Positions 54,155 through 63,337 of a stretch of 64,000 nucleotides of DNA are shown piece after piece; position 1 is the first letter of the stretch; each line of letters begins with the position of its first letter. Below the pieces are notes generated by a model that saw nothing but the letters and a program-made list of their open reading frames with translations, ran no database searches and was not told where the DNA came from. The stretch comes from CBDATA01 sp965202845 (GTDB lineage Bacteria; Acidobacteriota; Vicinamibacteria; Marinacidobacterales; Marinacidobacteraceae), in assembly GCA_965202845.1 (NCBI GenBank), contig OZ241856.1, forward strand, positions 2,800,727-2,864,726. The letters are read 5' to 3'. Both the position numbers and the translations under genes were made by a program.

Positions 54155-55309
54155 ATGACTCCGAACGCGCTCAAGGAGCGTCTCCGCGCCGAGAGCCGCC
54201 GCTTCGGGTTCGATCACATCGGCTTCGCTCCCGGCCGGCTTCCTTCGGTGGCGGGGCGGCGCTTCGCCGACTGGCTGGAGGCGGGGCATCACGGGGAGAT
54301 GGGCTGGCTCGCGCGGAATCCGGCGCGCCGCAGCGACGCCGGGGCGGAGCGCGCCGTGATCGTCTGCGGGGTGAACTACTGGACGGGCGGCCCCGCCACT
54401 GCGCCCCCGGGCGGCGGGGTGATCTCCCAGTACGCCACCGGAGAGGACTACCACCGGGTTCTCGAATCCCGGCTCAAGGCGTTCGCCCGCTTCGCCGGCG
54501 AGCTCGCTGTCGGGGCCGGACTCCTGCCGAAGGGCGTCCGCATCCCCACCCTGGTGGATCACGGCCCGCTGCTGGAAAAGGCCTACGCGGAGCGGGCCGG
54601 GGTCGGCTGGATCGGGAAGCATTCGAACGTGATCGCGACGCGCGGAAGCTCGTGGTTCTTTCTGGGCGAAATTCTGTTTCCGGCGGCGCTGCCTCCCGAC
54701 CGCGCCCAGCCGAACCGCTGCGGGAGCTGCGCCCGCTGCATCGCCGCCTGCCCCACCGATGCGATCGTCGCGCCCTATGTGGTGGACAGCCGGCGCTGCA
54801 TTTCGTACCTCACCATCGAGCTTCGGGGGCCGATCCCCCGGGAACTGCGCCGCCCCGTCGGAAACCGCATCTTCGGCTGCGACGACTGCCAGGACGTCTG
54901 CCCCTGGAACCGGTTTGCGGTCCAGGCGACCGATCCCCGGCTCGCGCCCCGGGGCGAAAATGACGGCCTGGGCGCCGCGCCGCTCGCCGCGCTCCTCGCG
55001 CTGGATCGCGAAGAATGGATGCGGCGCACCCGGGGGAGCGCGATCCGGCGCGCCGGCTACGCCGGATTCCTCCGCAACGTCGCCGTCGCGCTCGGCAATA
55101 CCGGCAACCCGGCCGCCTTCGCCCCGCTGGCCCGCGCCCTCACCGATCACCCGGAACCGCTCGTCCGCGGACACGCCGCCTGGGGTCTCGCCCAGGTGAA
55201 CCGCGCCCGCGCCGCGCCGCTTCTCGGAAGCCGCCTGCCGCGCGAACCGGACGGCTATGTCCGCTCGGAAATCACCGCCGCCCTTGAGGAACCCGCCGAT
55301 GACTGCTGA
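54155..55309 (+). CDS. queG: Epoxyqueuosine reductase QueG
   Basis: The 384-residue cobalamin- and Fe-S-dependent enzyme carries out the last step of queuosine synthesis on tRNA. It has an N-terminal reductase domain, ferredoxin motifs CGSCARCIAACP and CDDCQDVCPWN, the CISYLTIELRG block between them, and C-terminal HEAT-like repeats (VALGNTGNPAAFAPLARAL). It matches full-length QueG. ATG 54155 is preferred; GTG 54146 is in frame. It is divergent from kbl. Confidence 0.94.
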   Translation: MTPNALKERLRAESRRFGFDHIGFAPGRLPSVAGRRFADWLEAGHHGEMGWLARNPARRSDAGAERAVIVCGVNYWTGGPATAPPGGGVISQYATGEDYHRVLESRLKAFARFAGELAVGAGLLPKGVRIPTLVDHGPLLEKAYAERAGVGWIGKHSNVIATRGSSWFFLGEILFPAALPPDRAQPNRCGSCARCIAACPTDAIVAPYVVDSRRCISYLTIELRGPIPRELRRPVGNRIFGCDDCQDVCPWNRFAVQATDPRLAPRGENDGLGAAPLAALLALDREEWMRRTRGSAIRRAGYAGFLRNVAVALGNTGNPAAFAPLARALTDHPEPLVRGHAAWGLAQVNRARAAPLLGSRLPREPDGYVRSEITAALEEPADDC

Positions 55310-55490
55310 TCTTCAAGCCGCGCTGCGCGATTGGCGGGGGTCTTTGCTCGGTCAATCTGAGTGGGCCCATCGGCGCGCCCGGCATTCCAGCGTGACGACG
55401 CTTCCCGACGGATTCATCCGGGAAGCCCTCCGTGATCTGGACGTCGCCCAAGAATTCAGCGGATCGCGGCCTGCATGTCCTCGACGGTGA
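55299..55490 (+). CDS. Small open frame overlapping the queG end
   Basis: The 63-residue frame starts at ATG 55299 inside the last codons of queG, with GAGG about 9 nt upstream, and overlaps the convergent ferredoxin reductase end by 35 bp. No family is recognised. It contains DLQAALRDWRGSLLG and is mostly polar. Coupled translation after queG is possible, but in GC-rich DNA such frames also arise by chance. Confidence 0.35.
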   Translation: MTADLQAALRDWRGSLLGQSEWAHRRARHSSVTTLPDGFIREALRDLDVAQEFSGSRPACPRR

Positions 55491-56853
55491 CGAACTTGAC
55501 CCGCGGGCGCCCCTGGGCGGCGCCCCGTTCCACCTCGATGGCGTCCAGCTTCTTCCAGTCGGCGAACGAGAAATAGTCGGGCGCCCGGTCGGCGATCAGC
55601 CGTTCGGCGGCTTCGGCGGTCGGGCGCGTCGGATTCCAGCGCCTGCCGGCAGCCACATCCTCGAGCAGCGCCTCCACCGTTTCCAGCGCGTCCGGCTTGT
55701 TGGTGCCGATCACCCCGGTGGGGCCGCGCTTGATCCAGCCGGCGCAGTACTGGCCGACCAGCCACTCGCCGTCGGGAGCGGAGAGCACCCTGCCGCCCGC
55801 GTGGGGGATGACGCCCCAGTCGTCGCGGAAGGGAACATCGGGCAGGGCGACCCCCCGGTATCCGACCGAACGGAAGACCAGCCCGGCGTCCAGCGTCTCG
55901 AATTGGTCGGTGGCGCGGGGGCGGACGCCGCCCCGGTCGGTGCGGTAGAGCTCGTTCCGCACCAGACGCACCTGCGACACGCCGCCGTCCCCGCCGGCGA
56001 TCAGTTCGACCGGGGACACCAGGAAGCGCACGATGAGGGAGCGGGGCTTCCCGGAACGCTGCTCCTCGGCGTAGCGCTCGAGGATGCTTACTTTCAGCGG
56101 CGCGGCGCGGTCGGCGCCGGAATCCACCCATTCCCGGCTGACCGGATCGAGCGCCGCCTCCTCGGGACGCACCCGGATATCGGCGCCTTCCAGCTCGCCG
56201 AGCTCGCGGATCTCCGGATTGCTGAAAGCGGCCTGGGCCGGACCGCGCCGGCCGAGCATGTGGATGACCTTGATGCGGCTCTCGGCGAGCTGCTCCAGGG
56301 CGTAGTCGGCGATGTCGGTCGTCCGAAGTTCGTCCACCGAGCGGGCCAGCACCCGGCAGACGTCCACCGCCACGTTCCCGACGCCCACCACCGCCACCTC
56401 TTCCTGCGAAAGGTCGAACTCGCGCTCCCGGTAGTCGGGGTGGCCGTTGTACCAGGCCACGAACTCGGTCGCCGCATGGCTTCTCGGCAGTCCCTCGCCG
56501 GGGATCCCCATCGCGCGGTCAACCTGGGCGCCCACCGCATAGATCACCGCGTGGTAGTGCTCCCGGACGTCGGCGAGCCGCAGGTCGCCGCCGAACTCGA
56601 CGCCGCCGAAGAAGCGGAAACCGGGTCTGCCGGCGGTGCGCTCGTAGGCGCGGGTGACCGTCTTGATCTTCTGGTGGTCGGGCGCCACGCCGCCCCGAAC
56701 CAGCCCGTAGGGCGTCGGGAGCCGGTCGAAGAGATCGACTTCGACGGCGATCCCGGAGGCCTTCAGCAGGTGGTCGCTGGCATAGAAGCCAGTGGGTCCC
56801 GATCCGAAGATAGCGACCCGGAGGGGGTGGTCCGGCGTCCCGATTTGGTTCAT
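55456..56853 (-). CDS. Ferredoxin/adrenodoxin--NADP+ reductase (FprA type)
   Basis: The 465-residue flavoprotein resembles mitochondrial adrenodoxin reductase and mycobacterial FprA. FAD-binding motif VAIFGSGPTGFYASDHLL is followed by YGLVRGGVAPDHQKIK, the NADP motif VAVVGVGNVAVDVCRVL, HMLGRRGPAQAAF, SVGYRGVALPDVPF and the terminal CAGWIKRGPTGVIGTNKPDA. It transfers electrons between NADPH and a ferredoxin; the partner could serve the nearby Fe-S enzymes but is not in view. The ATG is at 56853. Confidence 0.92.
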   Translation of the reverse strand: MNQIGTPDHPLRVAIFGSGPTGFYASDHLLKASGIAVEVDLFDRLPTPYGLVRGGVAPDHQKIKTVTRAYERTAGRPGFRFFGGVEFGGDLRLADVREHYHAVIYAVGAQVDRAMGIPGEGLPRSHAATEFVAWYNGHPDYREREFDLSQEEVAVVGVGNVAVDVCRVLARSVDELRTTDIADYALEQLAESRIKVIHMLGRRGPAQAAFSNPEIRELGELEGADIRVRPEEAALDPVSREWVDSGADRAAPLKVSILERYAEEQRSGKPRSLIVRFLVSPVELIAGGDGGVSQVRLVRNELYRTDRGGVRPRATDQFETLDAGLVFRSVGYRGVALPDVPFRDDWGVIPHAGGRVLSAPDGEWLVGQYCAGWIKRGPTGVIGTNKPDALETVEALLEDVAAGRRWNPTRPTAEAAERLIADRAPDYFSFADWKKLDAIEVERGAAQGRPRVKFVTVEDMQAAIR

Positions 56854-56901
56854 ATGGCGCGCGAAGTATAGGAGGCCGCCCCGGCCCCCACCCCCTCCGG
56901 G

Positions 56902-57396
56902 CTATCCCAAGGCTTCGCGGATTTCGCGCTCGGCCTCCCGGGCGCGGATCGCATCGCGCCGGTCGCGCTGGCTACGGCCCCGGGCGAGGCCGACCCGCAC
57001 CTTGATCCAGCCGTTGCGGACATAGATGCGGAGCGGGACCAGCGTGAGGCCGGTGGTGCTCAGCTTCCCCGAAATCCGCTGCACCTCACCGGCGTGCAGC
57101 AGGAGCTTGCGCGCCCGGTTCGGGTTCCCCTGGTCGCCGGAGGCGTGCTGCCAGGGCGCGATGTGGCAGTTGACCAGGAAGATCTCCCCGCCCCGCTCCT
57201 TGCCGTAGGCGTCCTTCAGGTCCGCCCCGCCCGTCCGGCAGGACTTCACTTCCGGGCCGGTCAGCGCGATGCCGGCCTCAAAGTCCTCCAGCACCGTGTA
57301 GTCGCGGCGCGCCCGCCGGTTCTCGGCGAGCGCCCGTTCGGGAGCGGCTCCGGACCGCGCCCGGCGCTTGCGTCTTCGCGTCTTCTTCCTGCTCAT
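56902..57396 (-). CDS. smpB: tmRNA-binding protein SmpB
   Basis: The 164-residue protein binds tmRNA and delivers it to stalled ribosomes. Core motifs are ENRRARRDYTVLEDFEAGIALTGPEVKSCR, cut here into AENRRARRDYTVLE and GPEVKSCR. They are followed by LVNCHIAPW, RARKLLLH and LTLVPLRIYVRNGWIKV, ending in a basic tail (AREAEREIREALG). ATG 57396 is chosen because the family starts just before the Lys/Arg-rich segment. The basic N-terminal extension of about 20 residues is longer than usual. It is divergent from the GspF-type gene. Confidence 0.93.
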   Translation of the reverse strand: MSRKKTRRRKRRARSGAAPERALAENRRARRDYTVLEDFEAGIALTGPEVKSCRTGGADLKDAYGKERGGEIFLVNCHIAPWQHASGDQGNPNRARKLLLHAGEVQRISGKLSTTGLTLVPLRIYVRNGWIKVRVGLARGRSQRDRRDAIRAREAEREIREALG

Positions 57397-57473
57397 CGGC
57401 GAAACCCCCTCTCCCCCGGAGCATACCGGAAACCGGTCAGGGGCCGTTACCATCGGGGGGAGCAACCCCACCC

Positions 57474-58694
57474 ATGCCCCATTTCCTTTGCCAGGTCGGC
57501 GAACCGGGCGGCGAGATCCGGAGCGTCCCGCTGGAAGCCGGGGACGCGGGCGCGGCGCGGAGCGAGCTGGCCGCCCAGGGGCTTCAGGTCTTCGATGTGC
57601 GGCGCATCCGGCGGTTCGGCGGGCGCTGGCGCCAGCCGGAGCGGTTCCGCCTGCGGCGGGGAGTGCGCTCCCGTGAAATCCTGCTCTTCAACCGGGAGCT
57701 CGCCGCGCTGCTGCGCGCCGGGCTGCCGCTCGCCGAAGCCCTCTCCATCATGGGGGAGCGGCTGGAAAATCCCACGCTCCGGGAGGCGGCGGAAGCGATC
57801 CTGAGCGAGGTGCGGGCCGGAACCGCGATGAGCGAAGCGGTGCGCCGCCACCCCTTCTTCCCCCGGGTCTACGCGGCGTGCCTGGAAGCCGGGGAGACCA
57901 GCGGCGACCTGGCGGGCATGATCGCCCGGTTCACCGCCGCCATGCAGGTCGCGGTGAAGGCGCGCGCCCAGTTCACCGCCGCGCTGGTGTACCCCGCCTT
58001 CCTGCTGGCCGCCCTGCTGGCTGCGGCGGCATGGCTGCTGCTGGGCGTGGTCCCCAACTTCTTCCCCTTCTTCGCCGGCTTCGACCAGGAGCTGCCGGCG
58101 CTGACGGTGGCGCTTTTGGCCGCCGCCGAGTTTCTCCGCGAACGGATCGCCTGGGTGGGCGGCGGCGCCCTGACGCTGCTGGCGGGATTCCTCCTCGGGT
58201 CGCGCTCGGAGCGGTCCAAGCGAATCCGCGACCGACTCCTGCTCGCGCTCCCGGTGTTCGGCGAGGTGCTGCGCCTGTACGGGGTGTCCCAGTTCACCCG
58301 GGCGCTGGGCGCGCTGCTGGGCGGCGGGATGCCGCTCGCCCGCGCCATCCCGGTGGCGGCCGGGGCGGTCGGCAACCGGCGGCTGCGGACGGCGCTGGAA
58401 TCCACCGCCGACGAGGTGAGCGCCGGACGCCCGTTCGTGGAGGCGCTCGCCCGCACCGGGGAAATCCCCGGCTTCGCGCTCCGCATGATCCGGGTGGGCG
58501 AAAGCGCCGGGGACCTGGAGCGCATGGTGACATCCATCGCCGACTTCAACGACGAGGTGGTGGAAAACCGGGTGGCGGTGCTTCTGAGCCTGCTCACCCC
58601 GGTGGCGCTCCTGATCCTGGGCGGGCTGGTGGCGCTGGTGCTGCTGGCCATCTATCTGCCGCTTTTCAGCCTGGCGGCGATTCCCGATTTCTGA
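57474..58694 (+). CDS. Type II secretion/type IV pilus inner-membrane protein (GspF/PilC family)
   Basis: The 406-residue protein has two tandem T2SSF domains (about 70-195 and 270-395), three transmembrane segments (near 170-195, 222-243 and 375-400), and repeated LLRAGLPLAEALSIM and LLGGGMPLARAIPVA motifs, with the usual GEMSGDL-like GETSGDLAG and GESAGDLERM. It is the platform protein of a pseudopilus assembly machine. Three pseudopilin-like genes follow directly. The ATPase and secretin are not in the window. Confidence 0.92.
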   Translation: MPHFLCQVGEPGGEIRSVPLEAGDAGAARSELAAQGLQVFDVRRIRRFGGRWRQPERFRLRRGVRSREILLFNRELAALLRAGLPLAEALSIMGERLENPTLREAAEAILSEVRAGTAMSEAVRRHPFFPRVYAACLEAGETSGDLAGMIARFTAAMQVAVKARAQFTAALVYPAFLLAALLAAAAWLLLGVVPNFFPFFAGFDQELPALTVALLAAAEFLRERIAWVGGGALTLLAGFLLGSRSERSKRIRDRLLLALPVFGEVLRLYGVSQFTRALGALLGGGMPLARAIPVAAGAVGNRRLRTALESTADEVSAGRPFVEALARTGEIPGFALRMIRVGESAGDLERMVTSIADFNDEVVENRVAVLLSLLTPVALLILGGLVALVLLAIYLPLFSLAAIPDF

Positions 58695-58695
58695 G

Positions 58696-59169
58696 ATGCG
58701 GCGGCGGAACGGGTTCACCCTCATCGAGCTGGTGATCGCCGCCGGGCTGATTTCGATCCTGGCGCTGGCGATCCTCCCGGTGGCGAAGGTGACGAGCATC
58801 CGGGCGCGCGAAGTCGAGCTCTCCCGGAACTTGCGCTCGATGCGGATGGCCATCGACGCCTACCACCGGGCGGCCGGGGAGGGGGAAGTCGATCCCGGAT
58901 TCCTCCGTCCCGAACACGAGAACTATCCGCCGGACCTGGAGACGCTGGTGGAGGGGGCGCCGGCCCCGCCCGACTCCGACGGCAGGGCGCGCCAGCTCAA
59001 GTTCCTGCGCCGGATTCCGGTGGATCCGATGACCGGACGGGCGGACTGGCTGCTTCGCTCCTGGCAGGACGAACCCGATTCGCTCTCGTGGGGCGGGCAG
59101 AATGTCTACGACGTGCGCTCCCGCTCCCCGAACGTCGCGCTCGACGGCACCAGGTACCGGGAATGGTGA
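58696..59169 (+). CDS. Type II secretion pseudopilin (GspG-like) 1
   Basis: The 157-residue protein has a type III signal: short basic leader MRRRNG then FTLIELVIAAGLISILALAIL, with Gly-1, Phe+1 and Glu+5 for prepilin peptidase. The C-terminal part ends with the GspG-like RIPVDPMTG and VYDVRSRSPNVALDGTRYREW. It lies one base after the GspF-type gene. The insert EHENYPPDLETLVEG matches major pseudopilins. Confidence 0.88.
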   Translation: MRRRNGFTLIELVIAAGLISILALAILPVAKVTSIRAREVELSRNLRSMRMAIDAYHRAAGEGEVDPGFLRPEHENYPPDLETLVEGAPAPPDSDGRARQLKFLRRIPVDPMTGRADWLLRSWQDEPDSLSWGGQNVYDVRSRSPNVALDGTRYREW

Positions 59170-59567
59170 GACGCGTGCGCCGCCGGCAGGCCGCCGGATT
59201 CAGCTTCATCGAAATGGTGCTGGTGCTGGTGGTGCTGGGCGTGCTGTTCGGGATGGCGATCCCCCGGTACCAGGCGCAGATCCAGCGCGCGAAGGAGTCG
59301 GTGCTGGAGCACAACCTGGCGGCGCTGCGGGAGCGGCTGGAGCAGTACCGGGCCGACCGCGACGAATTTCCGGCGAGCCTCGCGGAGCTGGTGGTCGCCG
59401 GCTACCTGCGCGAAGTGCCCGCCGACCCGATGACCGAATCCATCAACTGGGAGGAGGTGCGGGACGACTACGACCCGCTGTTCCCCGACGCCCCGGCGGG
59501 GGTCGCCGACGTCCGCAGCCGCTCCACCGAAATCGGCAGCAATGGGCTTCCCTACAACGAGTGGTGA
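59163..59567 (+). CDS. Type II secretion pseudopilin (GspG-like) 2
   Basis: The 134-residue protein has the leader VRRVRRRQAAG and then FSFIEMVLVLVVLGVLFGMAIP, with Glu+5. A helix ALRERLEQYRADRDEFPASL leads to REVPADPMTES and a close ending DVRSRSTEIGSNGLPYNEW. It is a second GspG-type subunit, overlapping the first by seven bases. The two share ending motifs, consistent with gene duplication. Confidence 0.88.
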   Translation: MVRRVRRRQAAGFSFIEMVLVLVVLGVLFGMAIPRYQAQIQRAKESVLEHNLAALRERLEQYRADRDEFPASLAELVVAGYLREVPADPMTESINWEEVRDDYDPLFPDAPAGVADVRSRSTEIGSNGLPYNEW

Positions 59568-60036
59568 ACGCGGTCCCGGCGGCGAAGCCGGGTACGTGCT
59601 GTTCGCGGTCCTGGTCGCGCTCGTCATTCTGGGGATCGGGCTGGGAGCGGCGGCGACCCGCTGGAGCTACGTCCTCCAGCGCGAGCGGGAAGCGGAGCTG
59701 GTGTTCCGGGGGGAGGCCATCGTCCGCGCCCTCGAAGCGTTCCAGGCCGACCGGCCCGGCGCGCTGCCCCGCGCCCTCGAGGAGCTGGTGGAGGGGCGCT
59801 ACCTGCGGCGGGCGTGGACCGACCCGATGGCGCGCCGTCCGTTCCTGCTGGTGCTCGAAGAGATGGCTACCGGGGACGAGCCGCCGGGCATCCTGGGAGT
59901 GCGAAGCGCGAGCGACCGGCTGAGCCTCCGGCCGTATGAGGGTGCCCGGCGCTACGCCGACTGGCGGTTCGTCGTCGAGCGGGCGGCTACAGAAGCCGGG
60001 CCAGATACTCGGCCGGATGCCGCGCCTGAACCGTGA
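59542..60036 (+). CDS. Pseudopilin-like protein 3
   Basis: The 164-residue protein has a longer N-terminus, then GGEAGYVLFAVLVALVILGIGLGAAA, a hydrophobic helix like a pilin but without a Phe+1/Glu+5 match. A helix ELVFRGEAIVRALEAFQ and RRAWTDPMARRPF follow, the same plan as the two preceding genes. It may be a minor pseudopilin. It overlaps the previous gene by 26 bases and the convergent oxidase gene by 50. Confidence 0.75.
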   Translation: MGFPTTSGERGPGGEAGYVLFAVLVALVILGIGLGAAATRWSYVLQREREAELVFRGEAIVRALEAFQADRPGALPRALEELVEGRYLRRAWTDPMARRPFLLVLEEMATGDEPPGILGVRSASDRLSLRPYEGARRYADWRFVVERAATEAGPDTRPDAAPEP

Positions 60037-62866
60037 CCATGTCCAGGAGCTGGTGACGGCAGGAGGTCCCAGCGGCGACCAGGGTGGCCTCCGGGGGGAG
60101 GCGCCGGGCGGCGGGGAACAGCGCCCGCTCGCCGATGTCCCGGGAGAGCGCGAAATGCTCCCGCGCGTACCCGAAGCTCCCCGCCATCCCGCAGCACCCG
60201 GCGTCCAGGGTGGTGACCGGAGCGCCGGCGGCCTCCAGCACCCCGGAAAGCGTCCGGGTCCCGCAAAACGCCTTCTGGTGGCAGTGCCCGTGCACCACCG
60301 CCGGGGCGTCCGCCGCCCGGCCGTCGAACAGCCGGGCGACCGCCTCCGGTTCGCGCCCCAGGAACTCCTCCAGCAGCAGGGTCGCCCCGGAGACCGCTTC
60401 CGCTTCCTTCCGTAGATCCGGGGGAACGAGCTCGGGGATCTCGTCCCGGAAGCCGAGGATGCAGGAGGGCTCGAGGCCGATGATGGGGACGCCCCGCCCC
60501 GCCGGTTCGGCGAGCGCCCGGACGCTGGCCCGCGCCAGCTTGCGCGCCCGCCCCAGCTGCCCCCGGGAGATCGCCGGCCGGCCGCAGCAGACCGCCGGGG
60601 TCAGGGCGATCCGGTAGCCGAGCGCCCAGAGCAGCTCGCAGGCCGCCTTGCCGACGCCGGGCTCGAAGTGGTTGACGAAGGTGTCGGGAAAGACCGCGAC
60701 CTCCCCCCGGGGCCGGGGCGGCTCGTGGGAGCGGTAGTTCCTCCCGAACCAGGCGACGAACGTCTGCGGCGCCAGCTCCGGCAGGCTGCGCTCCGGGTGC
60801 ACGTCGAGGAAGCGGTCCGCGAACCGGCGCAAAAGCCCGGTTCGGTCCAGGAAACCGGGAACCGGGCCGAGCCGGGAGGCGAAGCGGGCGAACACATCCG
60901 GCGCGCCGAGCACCCGGTCGGCCAGCGACCGCCGCCGGTTCCCGTGGTAGTGGTGGAGGAAGTCCGACTTCAGCCTGGCCATGTCCACCCCGGACGGGCA
61001 TTCCGCCTTGCACGCCTTGCAGGAAAGGCAGAGGTCCAGCGCGTCCTTGACCCGGTCCTCGGTCTCCGCGCCCGGTTCGAGCCGCCCGTCGAGCATCGCC
61101 CGCATCAGGTTCGCGCGGCCGCGGGTAGAGTGCTCCTCCTCGCGGGTGACCATGAAGGACGGGCACATCGTGCCGGCGCGATCCTTCCGGCAGACCCCGG
61201 CGCCGTTGCAGAGCTCGACGGCGCGGGCGAACCCGCCCTCCCGCCGGTACGGAAAGACGGTCGGCAGCTCGATGGCGCGGTAACCCTCCCCGTAGCGGAG
61301 GTTTTCGGTCATCGCCGGGGCGTCCACCACCTTCCCCGGATTCATCACGCCCATCGGGTCGAACGCCGCCTTGAGCCGGCGAAACGCCTCGTACACCCGG
61401 TCGCCGAAGACCTTGCGGCTGAAGTGGCTCCTCGCCAGGCCGTCGCCGTGCTCGCCGCTCATCGCGCCGCCGAAGTCCAGCACCAGGTCGCAGATCTCGT
61501 CGGCGATCCGCCGCATGGTCTGGATCTCCCCAGGGTCCTTCAGGTTGATCAGCGGGCGGATGTGGAGGCAGCCGGCGCCGGCGTGGGCGTAGAAGGTTCC
61601 CTTCGTTCCGTTCTTGCCGAGGATTTCCTCGAAGCGGCGGATGAATTCGGGAAGGCGGTCCGGGGGCACCGCGGTGTCCTCGACGAAGGCGATCGGCTTG
61701 CGGTCGCCGGGGAGGCTGAGCAGCAGCGGGAGCGCGGCCTTGCGGACCTTCCAGACGTTCGCCTGGTCGGCGGGGTCCAGCATGCGGCGCATCGGCTGCC
61801 CCTTCCGGCCCAGCTTGCGCTCCAGCTCGTCGAACCGCGCGACCATGTCGCCCTGGGTCTGCCCGGCGAATTCCACCAGGATCAACGCGCCCGGCTCGCC
61901 TTCGACGAAGCGCAGGCGGCGGGAGTATTCGAGCGATTCGCGGGCCAGCTCCAGCACCATCCGGTCCACCAGCTCCACCGCGGTGGGACGGCATTCCAGC
62001 GCGACCACCCCGGCGTCCAGCGCGGTCAGCAGGTCGTCGAAGTGGAGCACCGCGAGTCCCACCGCCGGGGGCAGGCGGTGGAGGCGCACCCGGGCTTCGA
62101 CCACCGTGCCCAGGGTGCCCTCGGAACCGACCAGCAGCTGGGCCAGGTTGACCCCGTCCGGGTCCAGCAGCAGGTCCAGGTTGTAGCCGGAGACCCGCCG
62201 GGGGATCCGCGGGAAGCGGGCGCGGATCTCGTCGGCGCAGGTCTCGCGGATGGCGAGGAGCTCGCGAAGAACCCGCATCAGGACGCTCCGGTCCTCCCGC
62301 CCGGTGGCGACCCGGTGGCGGATGTCCGACCAGCTCATCCAGCCGAGCCGCTCGCAGCAGCCGTCGGAGAGCACTGCGGTCACGTCCAGCACGTTCTCGA
62401 CCGTCTTGCCGTACACCAGCGAGCGGGCGCCCGCCGAGTTGTTCCCGATCATCCCGCCGAGATTCGCCCGGTTCGAGGTGGAGGTCTCGGGGCCGAACCG
62501 GAGGCCGACCCGGGCGAGTTCGGCGGAAAGGGTGTCTTGCACCACCCCCGGCTGGACCCGCGCCCAGAGCTCCTCCCGGTTCACCTCGAGGATGCCGCGG
62601 AAGTGGCGCGAAAGGTCGAGGATGACCGCCTCGCCGACCGCCTGCCCGGCGAGCGACGTCCCTCCGCCCCGGGGCAGCACCGGCGCCCGGGCCCGGTCGG
62701 CGGTCCGCACCGCCTCGACCACGTCGCCGGCGTGGCGCGGAAACACGACGCCCAGCGGCTCGATCTGGTACATGCTGGCGTCGTTCGCGTAGAGGATGCG
62801 GGTGGCCCGGTCGAAGCGGACCTCCCCCTCGATCCGGTCGGCCAACTCGCGCGCGAGTTCGGGCAT
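59987..62866 (-). CDS. FAD-linked oxidase with 4Fe-4S and CCG domains (D-2-hydroxyacid dehydrogenase, YdiJ/GlcDF-like)
   Basis: The 959-residue fusion has an N-terminal FAD-binding PCMH domain (LPRGGGTSLAGQAVG, NRANLGGMIGNNSAGARSLVYGK) and an FAD-linked oxidase C-terminal domain (GTFYAHAGAGCLHIRP, SGEHGDGLARS, FDPMGVMNPGKV). A ferredoxin segment CLSCKACKAECP follows, then two CCG/heterodisulfide-reductase-like blocks (VCCGRPAISRG; DAGCCGMAGSFGYARE). It resembles YdiJ-type D-2-hydroxyglutarate/D-lactate dehydrogenases fused with their iron-sulfur subunit. It probably donates electrons to the quinone pool or a flavoprotein. Confidence 0.9.
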   Translation of the reverse strand: MPELARELADRIEGEVRFDRATRILYANDASMYQIEPLGVVFPRHAGDVVEAVRTADRARAPVLPRGGGTSLAGQAVGEAVILDLSRHFRGILEVNREELWARVQPGVVQDTLSAELARVGLRFGPETSTSNRANLGGMIGNNSAGARSLVYGKTVENVLDVTAVLSDGCCERLGWMSWSDIRHRVATGREDRSVLMRVLRELLAIRETCADEIRARFPRIPRRVSGYNLDLLLDPDGVNLAQLLVGSEGTLGTVVEARVRLHRLPPAVGLAVLHFDDLLTALDAGVVALECRPTAVELVDRMVLELARESLEYSRRLRFVEGEPGALILVEFAGQTQGDMVARFDELERKLGRKGQPMRRMLDPADQANVWKVRKAALPLLLSLPGDRKPIAFVEDTAVPPDRLPEFIRRFEEILGKNGTKGTFYAHAGAGCLHIRPLINLKDPGEIQTMRRIADEICDLVLDFGGAMSGEHGDGLARSHFSRKVFGDRVYEAFRRLKAAFDPMGVMNPGKVVDAPAMTENLRYGEGYRAIELPTVFPYRREGGFARAVELCNGAGVCRKDRAGTMCPSFMVTREEEHSTRGRANLMRAMLDGRLEPGAETEDRVKDALDLCLSCKACKAECPSGVDMARLKSDFLHHYHGNRRRSLADRVLGAPDVFARFASRLGPVPGFLDRTGLLRRFADRFLDVHPERSLPELAPQTFVAWFGRNYRSHEPPRPRGEVAVFPDTFVNHFEPGVGKAACELLWALGYRIALTPAVCCGRPAISRGQLGRARKLARASVRALAEPAGRGVPIIGLEPSCILGFRDEIPELVPPDLRKEAEAVSGATLLLEEFLGREPEAVARLFDGRAADAPAVVHGHCHQKAFCGTRTLSGVLEAAGAPVTTLDAGCCGMAGSFGYAREHFALSRDIGERALFPAARRLPPEATLVAAGTSCRHQLLDMVTVQARHPAEYLARLL

Positions 62867-62888
62867 CCCGGGCGCGCGCCGCCTGGAC

Positions 62889-63332
62889 TCAGTACCGGCG
62901 GGGGGGCGCCAGCAGACCGAACAGCGTGGCCAGCCCGGCGAGCGCGAGCGGCAGGACGCCCGCGATCAGACCCGATGAGGTTTCAAGCAGCGGAACCCGC
63001 AGCAGGACGATCCCGGCGTTCAGCAGCGAAGCCAGCGCCAGCGCCCGGAACGCCCAGGACGGCCGGCGCCGGCGGTAGGGAATCAGGGTGATCGCGAGCA
63101 GCAGCACTGCATGGGAGACCCCGAAGGCGGCGGCGGTGCCCCGGCGGGCGGAGAGCGCGCTTGCGATCCGCGGGTCGCCGTCCGCGATTTCGGCCGGGGT
63201 GTACTGCCCGGCGATGAGGTCGGCGTCGGGGTTGATGTAGGCGGCGTGGACCGAAAGCAGCGACGGCAGCAGCAGGATGACGCCCAGCAGGGCGAAGAGG
63301 AGCCAGCTGATGGTGTGGGCGCGCGATCTCAC
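62889..63332 (-). CDS. Small integral membrane protein of unknown function
   Basis: The 147-residue protein starts GTG 63332 five bases after the stop of the upstream propeller gene and has about four transmembrane segments (near 8-30, 64-86, 92-112 and 117-138), with an aqueous loop containing the only notable residues (PDADLIAGQYTPAEIADG). I recognise no family. Its position between the propeller protein and the FAD oxidase suggests one operon. Confidence 0.65.
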   Translation of the reverse strand: MRSRAHTISWLLFALLGVILLLPSLLSVHAAYINPDADLIAGQYTPAEIADGDPRIASALSARRGTAAAFGVSHAVLLLAITLIPYRRRRPSWAFRALALASLLNAGIVLLRVPLLETSSGLIAGVLPLALAGLATLFGLLAPPRRY

Positions 63333-63337
63333 GTTTC

